35,029 nt of DNA from Acetobacteraceae bacterium (GCA_025356735.1 JANXRT010000349.1:1-35029); one strand, 5' to 3'; counted from the stretch's first letter, positions 22,086 through 31,691 are shown. The notes: generated by a model not told the origin, from the letters alone. Program-made: numbers and translations.

Positions 22086-24854
22086 TCATGCTTTCTTTCG
22101 CAACCGCCTTTCGCAACCGGCGCCGGTTGCCAGCAGAAATGCGTCGTTGACCGCGCCGGGCGGCAGGTTGACGGGCAAGATCATTCCTTGGCCGACTGCG
22201 CGGATGCGTTCGGACGGCGCGCCGATATCGAACGCGACGGCACGCAGACCGGCGCGCCAGATCTCGGTCAGGGTGAAACACCAGGTTTCCGGCAGGATCG
22301 ACGCCACCCAGCCGAGCGTCGCGTGCTGGGCGCGGATCAGCGACACGGCCTCGGATTGCGCATACTCGCCGGTGACGAAGACGCGGCTGGTATCGAACAG
22401 GCGGGCATCGTCGATCGTGTGCCCGACGACGACGAACTCGAGCGGCAGGTTCCGTGCCGCGGCATCCCGGGCGCAGGCCAACAGGACGTCGAAGCCTTTC
22501 TCGATCCCGATGGCGCCGACCACCGCCACCCGGCAGCGCCCGTTGGGCAGCAGGGCAGGAGCGGGAGGAGCCGGGATCAGGCCGTCGTCTTCGTGCGGCA
22601 CGATCTCCGGCCGGATTTGTGGAAAATGGCGGCGCAGCCGGTGCGCCGTATCGGCGCTCGGCACGACCAGGCTGGCCGCCCGGGCCAGGATACGGTCGGA
22701 TTCGGCGCGCAATGCTGGGGCGGGAAAGTGACGGCCATCGTTGCGTCCGGCCGCCTGGATGCAGGATGCGCAGGCACCCGCCTCCGGCTCGCCGCAGTAA
22801 CGGCCATCGGGGCCGATCAGGTTCATGCGCGGGCAGATCGCGGCATAGTCGTGGACGTGGATTTCCATGGGGATGTCCAAGGCCACGGCGATGTCCAGGA
22901 CATTTTCGGAGTGGCCGAGGCGATGGTGCAGCTCCAGCCGGACCGGCCGTGACGCCGCGAGCAGTTTTTCCAGTAACGCCAGCTCGGCCGGGAGCCTGAA
23001 GCGCAGGTTGGGAAACCCGTCGCCGACCTGGACGCCGGCGGTTTCATCGCCAAACAACGCCGGCCGCAGCACGACCGGGCGCTGGCCGCCGGCCAGGATG
23101 GTGGCGCAACGGGCCTGAACCTGGCGCTCGACGCCGCCGCCCGCCGCATGAGTAACCAATAACACCGCCGCTCGTGCCGACGTGCTCGCGTCCCGCCATC
23201 TTGCCTCGTCGAGCCGAAATCGTGCCCCAGCCATCGGGTCAGCCGCGATGAAGGCGGCAATAAGGGCGTCGTAGCCGGGATGGAGCGCGCTCAACACCGC
23301 GCCGTTGCGCGCCAGCAGGTGGTGGCGGGCGGCGCCGAACGAGCGTCCGCCGAGGTGGCCCACGAACACGTCGGTAGCCGCGACATGGCGCCAGCCCATG
23401 GCTGCTGCACGCTGGCAAAAGTCGTTTTCCTCGCCGTAGCCCTGGGCGAAGACGTCCTCGCGGAAGCCGCCGACCTGGTCGAGGCAATCGCGCCGAAGAT
23501 ACATGCAGAAGCCGACCGCGGTCGGGATTTCGACTGTCAGGCCAGCGTTGACCCACGCCGCCAGCCCGTCCAGCGAGGCGACCTGGATGGCGTCCGGCAC
23601 GTCGTTGCCGCCGCCGGCATGGGGGTAGCTCAGGATGGTCGCGTCGTTCGACAACGGGGTCGCGGTGCCGACGTCGGGCGTGCCGTAGGCGGCGCGGCGC
23701 AGCCGGGCCAGCCAGCCGGGCGGCACCAGCGTGTCGCTGTTCAGCATCACCACATCCCGCCCAGAGGCGGCACGCAGCCCGGCATTGGCCGCCGCCGGGA
23801 AGCCTCGGTTGGCGGCATGCCGGACCAGGGTTATTCGCTTACGGGACGCCAGCCGGTCGAGCGCCGCCACCAGCTCGGGCTCGGGCGAGGCGTCATCGAC
23901 CACGATCACGCGGGCGCCGTGCGGCCGGCTGGCCAGCACGGAGCGGATGCAGGCGAGGGTTTCAGGCGCGCCGCGATAGACCGGGATCACGATGTCCACC
24001 GCTGGTCGCGCGGCGGACGGGCAGGCAGGCGCCAGCGGTAGGGCGTGTTTGACGGCGCCGGGATCGAGCGGGCTGCCGGTCAGATGGCGGCCATCGGAAC
24101 CCTGGATCGCCACCGGACCGGAAAACCCGGCCAGCTCGCGTGCCGTGATCGTGAAGCTCCGGGGGCTGGCCAGCGGCGTTTCACTGTGAACCCGCCTGGC
24201 CAACGCGGTAGCCGTGACCTGTTGCGACGGTTCCATTGGAAACCCGACCGATTGCCAGGTCAGCACCGGGTCGCGTGCCGGGTCCGCGGGATGCCAGGCC
24301 CAGCCCTCGATCGCGCCATCGACGATCGCGACGCAACCCTCGATGCGCGAAATGGCGGCGATGTCGATCGGGCTGCCGAGCAGGTGCCTTCCGTCGCTCG
24401 TGACCGAAATCCATCCGCCGTCGCGTTCCGACCGGGCAGCGACCGACGCCGTCACCGACCCGTCGGCGCCGAGGCCGCACCAGCCGAGTTCGCCGGCAAC
24501 CTCGTCCGCGAAGCTGCTTGTCCGCTCCGAAAGCGCATGGCGGGAGTGGGCGCGGGCCAACGCCGCCGTGCTGCCCATGCAGTCGCCGCGGCGCCAGCGC
24601 GCGACCGCCAGGCCGGTCCAGGCTTCCCGGACGTCGAAATGCTCCAGCACATGGGCGAACAGGCGCTCGGCCTCGGCGTCCTCCTCGCCCAGCCAGAGGC
24701 TGGCCAAAGCGAGTTTCGCCGCGTGGTGAAGCGGGGCCAGACGGCAGGCCCGTGAAAGCCAGGCTCGGGCGCGGACACGGTCGCCCGCGTCCAATGCCTG
24801 CTGGCTGGCATCCATCGCGGCCTGGACCTGCTTGACACGATCCAGGCCGTTCAT
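22086..24854 (-). CDS. Multidomain glycosyltransferase (TPR-like, GT2 and GT4 domains)
   Basis: A 922-residue cytoplasmic protein. Residues 1 to about 140 are helical and TPR-like (ALDAGDRVRARAWLSRACRLAP...). Residues about 145-270 hold two short modules with SDGRHLxGSPxD, 100 residues apart. A GT2 domain follows (about 286-520), with VDIVIPVYRG, VIVVDDASPEP and the metal-binding NSD (372-374). A GT4/GT1-type GT-B domain fills about 570-910, with VAVVGAIGIEKGFDVLLACA and the donor-site segment LPETWCFTLTEIWRAGLRAVAFD. Two transferase domains in one chain suggest sequential addition of two sugars to a polymer, O-antigen or protein glycan. The stop is 75 bases before the next gene start. Confidence 0.9.
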   Translation of the reverse strand: MNGLDRVKQVQAAMDASQQALDAGDRVRARAWLSRACRLAPLHHAAKLALASLWLGEEDAEAERLFAHVLEHFDVREAWTGLAVARWRRGDCMGSTAALARAHSRHALSERTSSFADEVAGELGWCGLGADGSVTASVAARSERDGGWISVTSDGRHLLGSPIDIAAISRIEGCVAIVDGAIEGWAWHPADPARDPVLTWQSVGFPMEPSQQVTATALARRVHSETPLASPRSFTITARELAGFSGPVAIQGSDGRHLTGSPLDPGAVKHALPLAPACPSAARPAVDIVIPVYRGAPETLACIRSVLASRPHGARVIVVDDASPEPELVAALDRLASRKRITLVRHAANRGFPAAANAGLRAASGRDVVMLNSDTLVPPGWLARLRRAAYGTPDVGTATPLSNDATILSYPHAGGGNDVPDAIQVASLDGLAAWVNAGLTVEIPTAVGFCMYLRRDCLDQVGGFREDVFAQGYGEENDFCQRAAAMGWRHVAATDVFVGHLGGRSFGAARHHLLARNGAVLSALHPGYDALIAAFIAADPMAGARFRLDEARWRDASTSARAAVLLVTHAAGGGVERQVQARCATILAGGQRPVVLRPALFGDETAGVQVGDGFPNLRFRLPAELALLEKLLAASRPVRLELHHRLGHSENVLDIAVALDIPMEIHVHDYAAICPRMNLIGPDGRYCGEPEAGACASCIQAAGRNDGRHFPAPALRAESDRILARAASLVVPSADTAHRLRRHFPQIRPEIVPHEDDGLIPAPPAPALLPNGRCRVAVVGAIGIEKGFDVLLACARDAAARNLPLEFVVVGHTIDDARLFDTSRVFVTGEYAQSEAVSLIRAQHATLGWVASILPETWCFTLTEIWRAGLRAVAFDIGAPSERIRAVGQGMILPVNLPPGAVNDAFLLATGAGCERRLRKKA

Positions 24855-24898
24855 CCCGGCCGTGCCGGGAGAGGCCGTGGTCTATCCCGGGTTCTTTC

Positions 24899-25564
24899 CT
24901 ATCCCAGGTTCTTGGCGAAGAACTCCAGCGTCCGCTTCTGCGCCAGCTCGTAATCCGGCGCCGAAAAGCTGCCGCGCTCGTCGCAGCCGAAGCCGTGCGC
25001 GGCGCCGGCATAGACGTAGATTTCGGCTTTCGGCTGCGCGACGCGGATCGCCTCCACGTCGGTCATTGGGATGGAGCCGTCCTTCTCGCCGAAATGCAGC
25101 TGCAGCGGGCAGTTGGCGGTTTCGGTCTTAGTGCCGGCGACGCCGCCGCCGTACCAGCCGGACGCGGCCGAGAACGAGCGCGACCTTGTGGCGCCCCAGA
25201 ACGCCACGGTGCCGCCAAAGCAGTAGCCGACGATGCCTAGTTTTTTACCCGTGAGCTGCTTGGCCGCCGCTTCGATGTCGAGCATCAGCTGGGCGTCGTT
25301 CAGCTTCATGCGCACGTCGCGCCCGGCCTCGATGTCGGCGGGCGCGTAGCCGACCTCGAAACCACGCTGCACGCGGTCGTAAACGGCCGGAGCAACCACG
25401 GAATAACCGGCCGCGGCGTAGCGGTCGGCCATGCTGCGGATGTGCGGGTTGACGCCGAAAATCTCCTGCACCACGACGATGCCGGCCCTCGCATCCGCGG
25501 CGCCGGCCGTGTAGGCCGAGAATTTATGGCCGTCGGTCGCGGTGAGTTCGATCACGCTGCCCAT
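24899..25564 (-). CDS. Dienelactone hydrolase family protein
   Basis: Alpha/beta hydrolase of the dienelactone hydrolase (carboxymethylenebutenolidase) family, 221 residues. The catalytic triad is visible: Cys115 in GYCFGG, Asp162 in FGEKDGSIP and His190 in AAHGF, together with the conserved Glu34 in VVQEIFGVN that modulates the cysteine nucleophile. No signal peptide is present, so it acts in the cytoplasm. The ATG at 25564 has an AAGGAAG ribosome site. No aromatic degradation genes are nearby, so the true substrate may be another ester or lactone. It sits alone between the glycan genes and rppH. Confidence 0.92.
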   Translation of the reverse strand: MGSVIELTATDGHKFSAYTAGAADARAGIVVVQEIFGVNPHIRSMADRYAAAGYSVVAPAVYDRVQRGFEVGYAPADIEAGRDVRMKLNDAQLMLDIEAAAKQLTGKKLGIVGYCFGGTVAFWGATRSRSFSAASGWYGGGVAGTKTETANCPLQLHFGEKDGSIPMTDVEAIRVAQPKAEIYVYAGAAHGFGCDERGSFSAPDYELAQKRTLEFFAKNLG

Positions 25565-25622
25565 GTTGCTTCCTTTTCGGGTTCACTGCCGATCGCGGAG
25601 AATGGCGACACGGGCGGAATCG

Positions 25623-26117
25623 TCAACCTGGCCTGGCGAACCGGCCGAACGACGCCGCCAGAACCTCATAGATCGGGCGCTTGAACGAAACCGCGAGTTC
25701 GGAAAGGTCGGTGAGCGGCACCCAGCGCCAGGCGTCGAATTCGGGATGCGGATCGGCGTCAAGCCTGATGTCGGCGTCGGCCCCGGTAAAACGCAGCGCG
25801 AACCAGCGCTGCCGCTGGCCGCGCCATTTCCCGTGCAGCGCGACGCCGACGAGTTCCGGCGGCAGATCGTAGGTCAGCCAGTCCGGATGCTCGCCGATGA
25901 TGGTCGCGCGGTCAGTGCCAATCTCCTCGGCGAGTTCCCGCAGCACCGCCTCGCGCGGGTTCTCGTGCTCGTCGATGCCGCCCTGCGGCAGCTGCCAGCC
26001 GCCGGCCGGCCCCTCGGCGTTAGGGAATTTGGCGCGTCGCGCGACCAGGACCAGGCCCGCCGCATTGAACAGCACAGCGCCTACGTTCGGCCTGTAAGGC
26101 AGCGTGGGGCTATTCAC
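25623..26117 (-). CDS. rppH: RNA pyrophosphohydrolase (Nudix)
   Basis: Nudix hydrolase that removes pyrophosphate from the 5' end of mRNA and so starts decay. The Nudix box is complete (GGIDEHENPREAVLRELAEEIGT), preceded by the RppH-typical YRPNVGAVLFN and GWQLPQGGID. The GTG at 26117 gives a 164-residue protein starting MNSPTLPYRPNVG, as in alphaproteobacterial RppH, and overlaps the end of the upstream yibQ-like gene by eight bases. An ATG at 26150 in the same frame would add 11 residues and is less likely. It is the last gene of the rlmH-to-rppH block. Confidence 0.93.
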   Translation of the reverse strand: MNSPTLPYRPNVGAVLFNAAGLVLVARRAKFPNAEGPAGGWQLPQGGIDEHENPREAVLRELAEEIGTDRATIIGEHPDWLTYDLPPELVGVALHGKWRGQRQRWFALRFTGADADIRLDADPHPEFDAWRWVPLTDLSELAVSFKRPIYEVLAASFGRFARPG

Positions 26118-27177
26118 GGCTGTTTGCCGGCCTTGCTTCGGGCGGCGCACGCATCACCGCGCTGGCCGGCGCCAGCTCGAAGCCGCGCTCGCCAAGCCCG
26201 CGCGACCAGGCTTTCAGCCGGTCGAGCGCAACCGGGGTGATGACGCTGACCAGCCCGACTGCGGCGCCGCGATCGGTGGCAATCCGTTCGAGTTCGGCAA
26301 GGCTGGCCTCGATCCCGGCGCGGCTCGGCGGATTGTCGATCACCTTGTCGGTCGCACGGCTCCATACCGCCGGAAGAGCCCCATGGGGTTCGATGCGCGC
26401 ATCGACATAGAACAGGCCGCGGGCGGCGAGTTCTGTCGCAACCATGCTCATCGGTTCACCGAGTTGAGAAAAACGCTCGCCGTACAGCCCAGGGCCGAGC
26501 GCGCCGGTGGTGCCGGCATATCCCGCTGACCGGCCAAGCGCCCAGACAAGATTGGCGTGGTTCTCCTTGGGGCTGGCGGTGCTCAGAAGCGCGTGGGCGC
26601 CGGGATCGTTGAGCGGGAAGCCCTGCGGTTCCAAGGGGATCGACAGCAACAGCTCATGCCCAGCTTTTCGCGCATTCCCCAACGCCGCTGGTTCTCCGGC
26701 CGCATAGGGGGAGACCGCGAGGCTGATGCCGGACGGCAGGCTGGAGACCGCCTCCTCGTCGGCCGCACCGTTGAGGCCGAAACCGACCAGAATGACGGCA
26801 ATCCGAGGCCTGCCCGGCGTTGGCGTGAAACCGCCGGCATAGACCTGGCCGGGAATGCGGCCATCGGCGGCGATGCGGGGCAGCCCGCCGTCGGCGGTCC
26901 TTGCAGGTTCGAGCAACGCCGGATCGGGTGCCGCGATCGGACCAGGCGTGGTTTGACCTGGTCTTTTTGAGACGGTGGGTTCAGCGGCCGACGCCGTTTC
27001 GTGGCGAGCGGGCAGCGCTTCGGCAGCGGCCGGCTCATGAAGCCTGCCTCGAGGCTTTTCGACGACGGGGCTACTCCATTGCAACCAGCCAAAGCCGGCT
27101 GCCAGCAACAGCGTGCCCATGCCCCAGAACAGCATCAGCCCGCGCCACGCTCGCCATCCGCCTACGCGCGTGGCCAT
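26110..27177 (-). CDS. Divergent polysaccharide deacetylase family protein (YibQ-like)
   Basis: Membrane-anchored protein of 355 residues: a helix at about residues 13-32, a Pro/Ala-rich linker to about 105, and then a divergent polysaccharide deacetylase (YibQ/DUF610) domain. Recognisable parts are RPRIAVILVGFGLNGAADEEAVSSLPSGISLAVSPYA, the LSIPLEPQGFPLNDPG motif and FYVDARIEP. The usual deacetylase metal-binding residues are not conserved in this family, and its function is unknown. It lies between ctpA (six bases upstream) and rppH (overlapping), the standard order in alphaproteobacteria, which suggests an envelope role. Confidence 0.9.
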   Translation of the reverse strand: MATRVGGWRAWRGLMLFWGMGTLLLAAGFGWLQWSSPVVEKPRGRLHEPAAAEALPARHETASAAEPTVSKRPGQTTPGPIAAPDPALLEPARTADGGLPRIAADGRIPGQVYAGGFTPTPGRPRIAVILVGFGLNGAADEEAVSSLPSGISLAVSPYAAGEPAALGNARKAGHELLLSIPLEPQGFPLNDPGAHALLSTASPKENHANLVWALGRSAGYAGTTGALGPGLYGERFSQLGEPMSMVATELAARGLFYVDARIEPHGALPAVWSRATDKVIDNPPSRAGIEASLAELERIATDRGAAVGLVSVITPVALDRLKAWSRGLGERGFELAPASAVMRAPPEARPANSRE

Positions 27178-27183
27178 GAAAAC

Positions 27184-28626
27184 CTAGTTGCTCGCGCGCT
27201 TGGACTCCGCCATCGCGCGCGCCACCACCAACGCCTGCTGCAGCTGAAAGTCGGTGGCGCTGGGCTTGGCCGGATCGAATGCCGGGAAATTCTCGGGCGG
27301 CTTGGCGGGAATTTCCTTGGCGATCGCCAGCAGGTCGGCGCGCGGCGGCAGGGTGGCCTGCGGCGTGCCGCCGCTGTTGGTCAACACCCGGTTGAGGTCG
27401 GACTCGCGTTCCGGCCCGAAATGCTGCACCTCGGTTGCGGTCGAGGCGACAGTGATGTCGGGCTCGATGCCAAGTCCCTGGATCGATCGGCCGGACGGCG
27501 TGTAGTAGCGCGCCGTGGTCAGCCGCATGGCGCCGTTGCCGGGCAGCGGGATGACGGTCTGGACCGAACCCTTGCCGAAGGTGCGGGTGCCGAGCAGCAC
27601 GGCGCGGCGATGGTCCTGCAGCGCGCCGGCGACGATCTCGCTGGAGGATGCCGAGCCGCCGTTCGTCAGCACGACCATCGGCAGGCCGCCGGTGATGTCG
27701 CCGCCCTTGGCATCCCAGCGCTGTCCATCCTGCGGCCGGCGCGATCGGGTCGAGACGATCTCGCCGCGGTCGATGAACTCGCTGGCGACAGCGACCGCCT
27801 GGTCTAGCAAGCCGCCGGGATCGTTGCGGAGATCAAGAATAACGGCGCGCAGCCGGCCGTTGGACTCGGCCTTCAGCTGGTTGAAGGCCTTTCGGATCGC
27901 GGTGTCGGCCTGCTCGGTGAACTGCGACAGCCGGATATAGCCGACATCGCCGCCCTCCAGCCGCGACTTCACGACCGTCAGCTTGATAACCTCGCGGTTC
28001 ATCACGGCGTCGATCGGCTTGTCGTTACCTTCGCGCTTCAGGGTCAGGGTGATGCGGCTGTTGGCCGGACCGCGCATCTTCTCGACCGCCTCGTTCAGGG
28101 TCAGGCCCTGGACGGTCTTGCCGTTGATGCCGGTGATCAGGTCGCCCGCCTTGATGCCGGCGCGCGCCGCCGGCGTGTCGTCGATCGGGCTGACCACCTT
28201 GATGAAGCCGTTCTCCTGCTGGACCTCGATGCCGAGACCGCCGAACTCGCCCTTGGTCTGGACCTGCATGTCCTTGAACGCCTGGGCGTTCATGTAGCTG
28301 CTGTGGGCGTCGAGCCCGGTCAGCATGCCATTGACCGCGTTCTCGATCAGCTCCTTATCCTTGACCGGCTCGACATAGTCGGCCCGCACCCGCTCGATGA
28401 CGTCGCCGAGCAGGGCCAGCAGCCGGTACATCTGGCTTTTGTCGGTGGCGCTGTCGTCGGCCAGGGCGCGCTCGATGCCCAGGTAGCCAAAGCCGAGCCG
28501 CAGCCCAAACTGGCGTTCCACCGCCTCGGTGACCGGGCCGACGGCGAGGCCGGCGACGAAGGCGGCGCTTACCAGCAGGCCGGCCTTGAACGCCGGGGTG
28601 CGAAGCTTGACGGGACGCTGGTCCAT
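27184..28626 (-). CDS. ctpA: Carboxy-terminal processing peptidase (S41 family)
   Basis: Periplasmic serine protease that trims proteins at their C-termini; homologues control cell-wall hydrolases. The ATG at 28626 has a GAGGA ribosome site and is followed by a hydrophobic segment (residues 15-35, AGLLVSAAFVAGLAVG) acting as signal or anchor. The PDZ domain spans about 95-180 (GGLGIEVQQENGFIKVVSPIDDTPAARAGIKAGD). The S41 protease domain holds the Ser/Lys pair: Ser327 in GGSASSSEI and Lys352 in TFGKGSVQ, 25 residues apart as in other CtpA/B enzymes. The protein has 480 residues. It follows envC after a 139-base gap in the same direction. Confidence 0.94.
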   Translation of the reverse strand: MDQRPVKLRTPAFKAGLLVSAAFVAGLAVGPVTEAVERQFGLRLGFGYLGIERALADDSATDKSQMYRLLALLGDVIERVRADYVEPVKDKELIENAVNGMLTGLDAHSSYMNAQAFKDMQVQTKGEFGGLGIEVQQENGFIKVVSPIDDTPAARAGIKAGDLITGINGKTVQGLTLNEAVEKMRGPANSRITLTLKREGNDKPIDAVMNREVIKLTVVKSRLEGGDVGYIRLSQFTEQADTAIRKAFNQLKAESNGRLRAVILDLRNDPGGLLDQAVAVASEFIDRGEIVSTRSRRPQDGQRWDAKGGDITGGLPMVVLTNGGSASSSEIVAGALQDHRRAVLLGTRTFGKGSVQTVIPLPGNGAMRLTTARYYTPSGRSIQGLGIEPDITVASTATEVQHFGPERESDLNRVLTNSGGTPQATLPPRADLLAIAKEIPAKPPENFPAFDPAKPSATDFQLQQALVVARAMAESKRASN

Positions 28627-28765
28627 TCGGGTGTGATCCTCATGCGCCGGTTCAAATTCTTGGCACGCCTTCGCCGTGACCGGCAAGATGTTCCAGGTCT
28701 GCATAGCACCATCTGGTCACGAAGCGACGACAATCCAGTAACGCGGAAGCCCAGTAACAGCTTAG

Positions 28766-30040
28766 CTATGAAGAATTGCTGAGCTTTCCATGCAGCCAGG
28801 GTGCGGGGTTCACCGCCTGGCCGTTGTTGCGCAGCTCGATATAAAGCTCGCCGCTTCGCTCCGGCGCCATCACGCCGACCGGCTCGCCGGCCTGCACGGA
28901 CTGCCCGACCGCGACATCCAGCCGGCTCAGCCCGGACAGGACGGCATGGTAGCCGCCGCCGCAATCGACAATCATCAGCAGGCCAAAGCTTCGGAAAGGC
29001 TGACCGAACACTACCCGGCCACCGCATGGGGCCACGACCCGGCCACCGGGGATCGTTCGAAAAGCCATGCCGGTCGAGGGTCCGCCCTCGCCGGGGTCGC
29101 CCCATTTTCGGATGACGGCGCCGACCACCGGCGTCAGAAGCCGGCTGCCCGGTTTCACGGCCGTCGCGAGGGCGCCCACGCCGACGAGCGCCGGGGGCGC
29201 CTGCCGGCGCGGGTTTTTCGACGCCGCGGCCATCCGCTGGTGGCGTTCATCTCGCCTGGCTTCGGCTTGCGCCAGGACTTCCGCCTTCTGGCGCTCAGCC
29301 TCCAAATCGACGATCACCGCACGCAGATTTTCCGCGCGTGCCGAAAATTCGGCGGCATGGCGGGCCGCTTCATCAGCTTCAAGGCCGGCCTGGCGCCGGT
29401 TCGCCCTGGCCGCGGCAAGCTCGGAGTCGAGTTCCGCCGCCTGCGCTGCCTGCGCCGCGCGCGCCGTCGCCAGAAGCGGGCTTTGCGCGGCGATCCTGGC
29501 GCGCGCGAAATCCAGCGCCTGCCGTTCACGGGCGAGGACGGCGGCGTCAGCCTCAAGCTGGCGTGCCAGGCCGCGCAGCACCAGCACGCCGGTCAGCGCC
29601 GTATCGGGGTCGGTCGGTGCCGCCAGCAGCGTTTCGGCGGGGAACCGGCTCAGCCGCTCGATCACCGGCAGCAGCGGCGCCATCTCGGCGACGCGCAACT
29701 GGATGCGCGTCTCGATGTCGCGACGGTCCTTTTCCAGCTGCTCCAGGCGTTCGGCCAGATCGGAGGCGTCAACTTCGGTCTGGCGCAGCCTGGCGGCGGC
29801 GGCGACGCGCTCAGTGCCAAGCCGGCGCTCGGCCTCCGCCGCCAGGCTTGCACGCGCACCGGCCTGGCGCGATGCGCCAAGCTCAGCCGCCCGCGCCCGC
29901 TGCGCCTCGCGCATCTGCTGACGGGTGGTCGCGGCATCCCGTGCGCCGACGGACCGGGGAAATGCCTGTGAAGGCAACACCAGTCCGGCCGTGGCGACCA
30001 CGACAAGCGCGAAGAGGTTAATCCGCTGCGCGTGCCGCAT
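28766..30040 (-). CDS. envC: EnvC-like murein hydrolase activator with degenerate LytM (M23) domain
   Basis: A 424-residue periplasmic protein: signal peptide (residues 1 to about 26, ending SQAFP), long coiled coil (about 30-250, rich in Ala, Arg and Glu), then a LytM/M23 domain (about 300-420). The zinc ligands of active M23 peptidases are absent: the HxxxD position reads STGMAF (about 320-325), the HxH region reads SGLS and the last motif reads ELYIELR. Loss of ligands is typical of EnvC-type activators, which switch on amidases under FtsEX control; FtsEX is encoded about 10 kb away in this window. It overlaps gpmI by 23 bases, so the two are co-transcribed. Confidence 0.9.
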   Translation of the reverse strand: MRHAQRINLFALVVVATAGLVLPSQAFPRSVGARDAATTRQQMREAQRARAAELGASRQAGARASLAAEAERRLGTERVAAAARLRQTEVDASDLAERLEQLEKDRRDIETRIQLRVAEMAPLLPVIERLSRFPAETLLAAPTDPDTALTGVLVLRGLARQLEADAAVLARERQALDFARARIAAQSPLLATARAAQAAQAAELDSELAAARANRRQAGLEADEAARHAAEFSARAENLRAVIVDLEAERQKAEVLAQAEARRDERHQRMAAASKNPRRQAPPALVGVGALATAVKPGSRLLTPVVGAVIRKWGDPGEGGPSTGMAFRTIPGGRVVAPCGGRVVFGQPFRSFGLLMIVDCGGGYHAVLSGLSRLDVAVGQSVQAGEPVGVMAPERSGELYIELRNNGQAVNPAPWLHGKLSNSS

Positions 30041-31586
30041 CGCGGCCGATCAGGGATTTTCCCGTCATCTCGGCAGGTTGCGGCAAATCCATCAGCTGCA
30101 ACAGGGTCGGTGCGATGTCGGCCAGGCTGCCGTCGTTCAGCCGGCGCAGATCCCTCCGGCCAGACAACAGGAACACCGGCACCGGGTTGGTGGTGTGGGC
30201 GGTATGTGGTCCGCCGGTGACCGGATCGCGCATCATCTCGCAGTTGCCGTGGTCGGCGGTGACCAGCAGCGCGCCGCCGGCCTGCGACACCGCGGCGGCA
30301 AGGCGGCCCAGGCAAAGATCAACCGTCTCCACGGCGCGGATCGCCGCCGGCAGGCTGCCGGTGTGGCCGACCATGTCGGCATTGGCGAAATTCAGGATGA
30401 TCAGGTCAAATTCTTTCCCGGCGATCGCCGCCACCGCCCGATCGGTCAGCTCCGGTGCCGACATCTCCGGCTGAAGGTCGTAGGTCGCGACCCGTGGCGA
30501 GGGCACCATGATGCGCGTCTCGCCCGGGTTCGGGGTCTCGACGCCGCCGTTGAGAAAATACGTCACGTGCGGATATTTCTCGGTCTCGGCCATGCGCAAT
30601 TGGCTGCGCCCGGCGGCCGCCACGATCTGGCCGAGCAGGTTGTCCATCACCACGGGGGGCAGGATTTCGGTGACGAAGGGCGCCAGCGCGTCGCTGTATC
30701 GGGTCATCGAGACCGCGGCGGCGAACTTCACGACGCGCCTGCGGGTGAAGCCCTCGAACCCCGGATCGACCAGGGCTGCGAAGATCTCGCGCGCCCGGTC
30801 GGCGCGGAAGTTGAAGCACAGCAGCGCGTCGCCGTCTCGCATCCCGGCATAGTCGCCAACCGCTGCCGGCACCACGAACTCGTCGGTGACGTTTTCGATG
30901 TAGGCGTGATCGATTACCGAGGCGGCGTCGGCGTATCTAGGCCCCTCAGCCTCGACCATCGCGAGGTAAGCTTTCTCGACGCGTTCCCAGCGCCGGTCGC
31001 GGTCCATCGCGTAGTAGCGGCCGCTGACCGTGGCGATCGGTACGCCAGTGGGCACCACGCCGACGGGCAGCGCCGCGCGCAGCCGGGCGATATCCTCGTT
31101 GCCGGAGCGCGGCGGGGTGTCGCGCCCGTCGGTGAAGGCATGCAGCACGGTTTTCACCCCGGCCCGGACCAACGCCCGGGCCAACACCGCAGCATGGTCC
31201 TGGTGGGAGTGCACCCCGCCGGGCGACACCAGCCCGAACAGGTGGCAGGTTCCCCCGGTGGCGTGCAGCTTGGCCACTAGATCGAGCAGCACCGGGCTTT
31301 TCGCCAGCGACCCGTCCTCGGTGGCGCGGGCGATGCGCGGCAGGTCCTGCATGACGACGCGGCCGGCGCCGATATTGAGATGGCCGACCTCCGAGTTGCC
31401 CATCTGCCCCGCCGGCAGCCCGACATCGAGGCCGGAAGTGTGCAGGAATGCGCGCGGACAGGCCTCCCACAACCGGGAGAAATTCGGCGTGCGCGCCTGG
31501 CGCACCGCATTGTCGGCTGGATCGTCGCGCCACCCCCAGCCATCGAGGATAGCCAGCATGACGGGGCGGGTTGTCTGCTCGGCCAT
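30018..31586 (-). CDS. gpmI: 2,3-bisphosphoglycerate-independent phosphoglycerate mutase
   Basis: Glycolytic/gluconeogenic enzyme that interconverts 3- and 2-phosphoglycerate with a phosphoserine intermediate and two manganese ions. The alkaline-phosphatase-like start is MLAILDGWGWR (metal ligand Asp15), and the catalytic Ser65 is in QMGNSEVGHLNIGAGR. Further metal and substrate motifs include DGRDTPP, FANADMVGHTG and VTADHGN. The ATG at 31586 has a GGAG ribosome site and gives 522 residues, close to the usual 510-515; a longer upstream reading is Pro/Thr-rich and not homologous. It lies between rlmH and envC, as in many alphaproteobacteria. Confidence 0.95.
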   Translation of the reverse strand: MAEQTTRPVMLAILDGWGWRDDPADNAVRQARTPNFSRLWEACPRAFLHTSGLDVGLPAGQMGNSEVGHLNIGAGRVVMQDLPRIARATEDGSLAKSPVLLDLVAKLHATGGTCHLFGLVSPGGVHSHQDHAAVLARALVRAGVKTVLHAFTDGRDTPPRSGNEDIARLRAALPVGVVPTGVPIATVSGRYYAMDRDRRWERVEKAYLAMVEAEGPRYADAASVIDHAYIENVTDEFVVPAAVGDYAGMRDGDALLCFNFRADRAREIFAALVDPGFEGFTRRRVVKFAAAVSMTRYSDALAPFVTEILPPVVMDNLLGQIVAAAGRSQLRMAETEKYPHVTYFLNGGVETPNPGETRIMVPSPRVATYDLQPEMSAPELTDRAVAAIAGKEFDLIILNFANADMVGHTGSLPAAIRAVETVDLCLGRLAAAVSQAGGALLVTADHGNCEMMRDPVTGGPHTAHTTNPVPVFLLSGRRDLRRLNDGSLADIAPTLLQLMDLPQPAEMTGKSLIGRDAARAAD

Positions 31587-31691
31587 TCCTGTCTCCGTGC
31601 CGTGCGGCGTTGTCCCAGTGCCTGGTTGCGTAGCGCCGGGGGCGGGCGGCGACAAGAGAGGATCAGAGCTGGACCCCATCTGCATCTTTGG

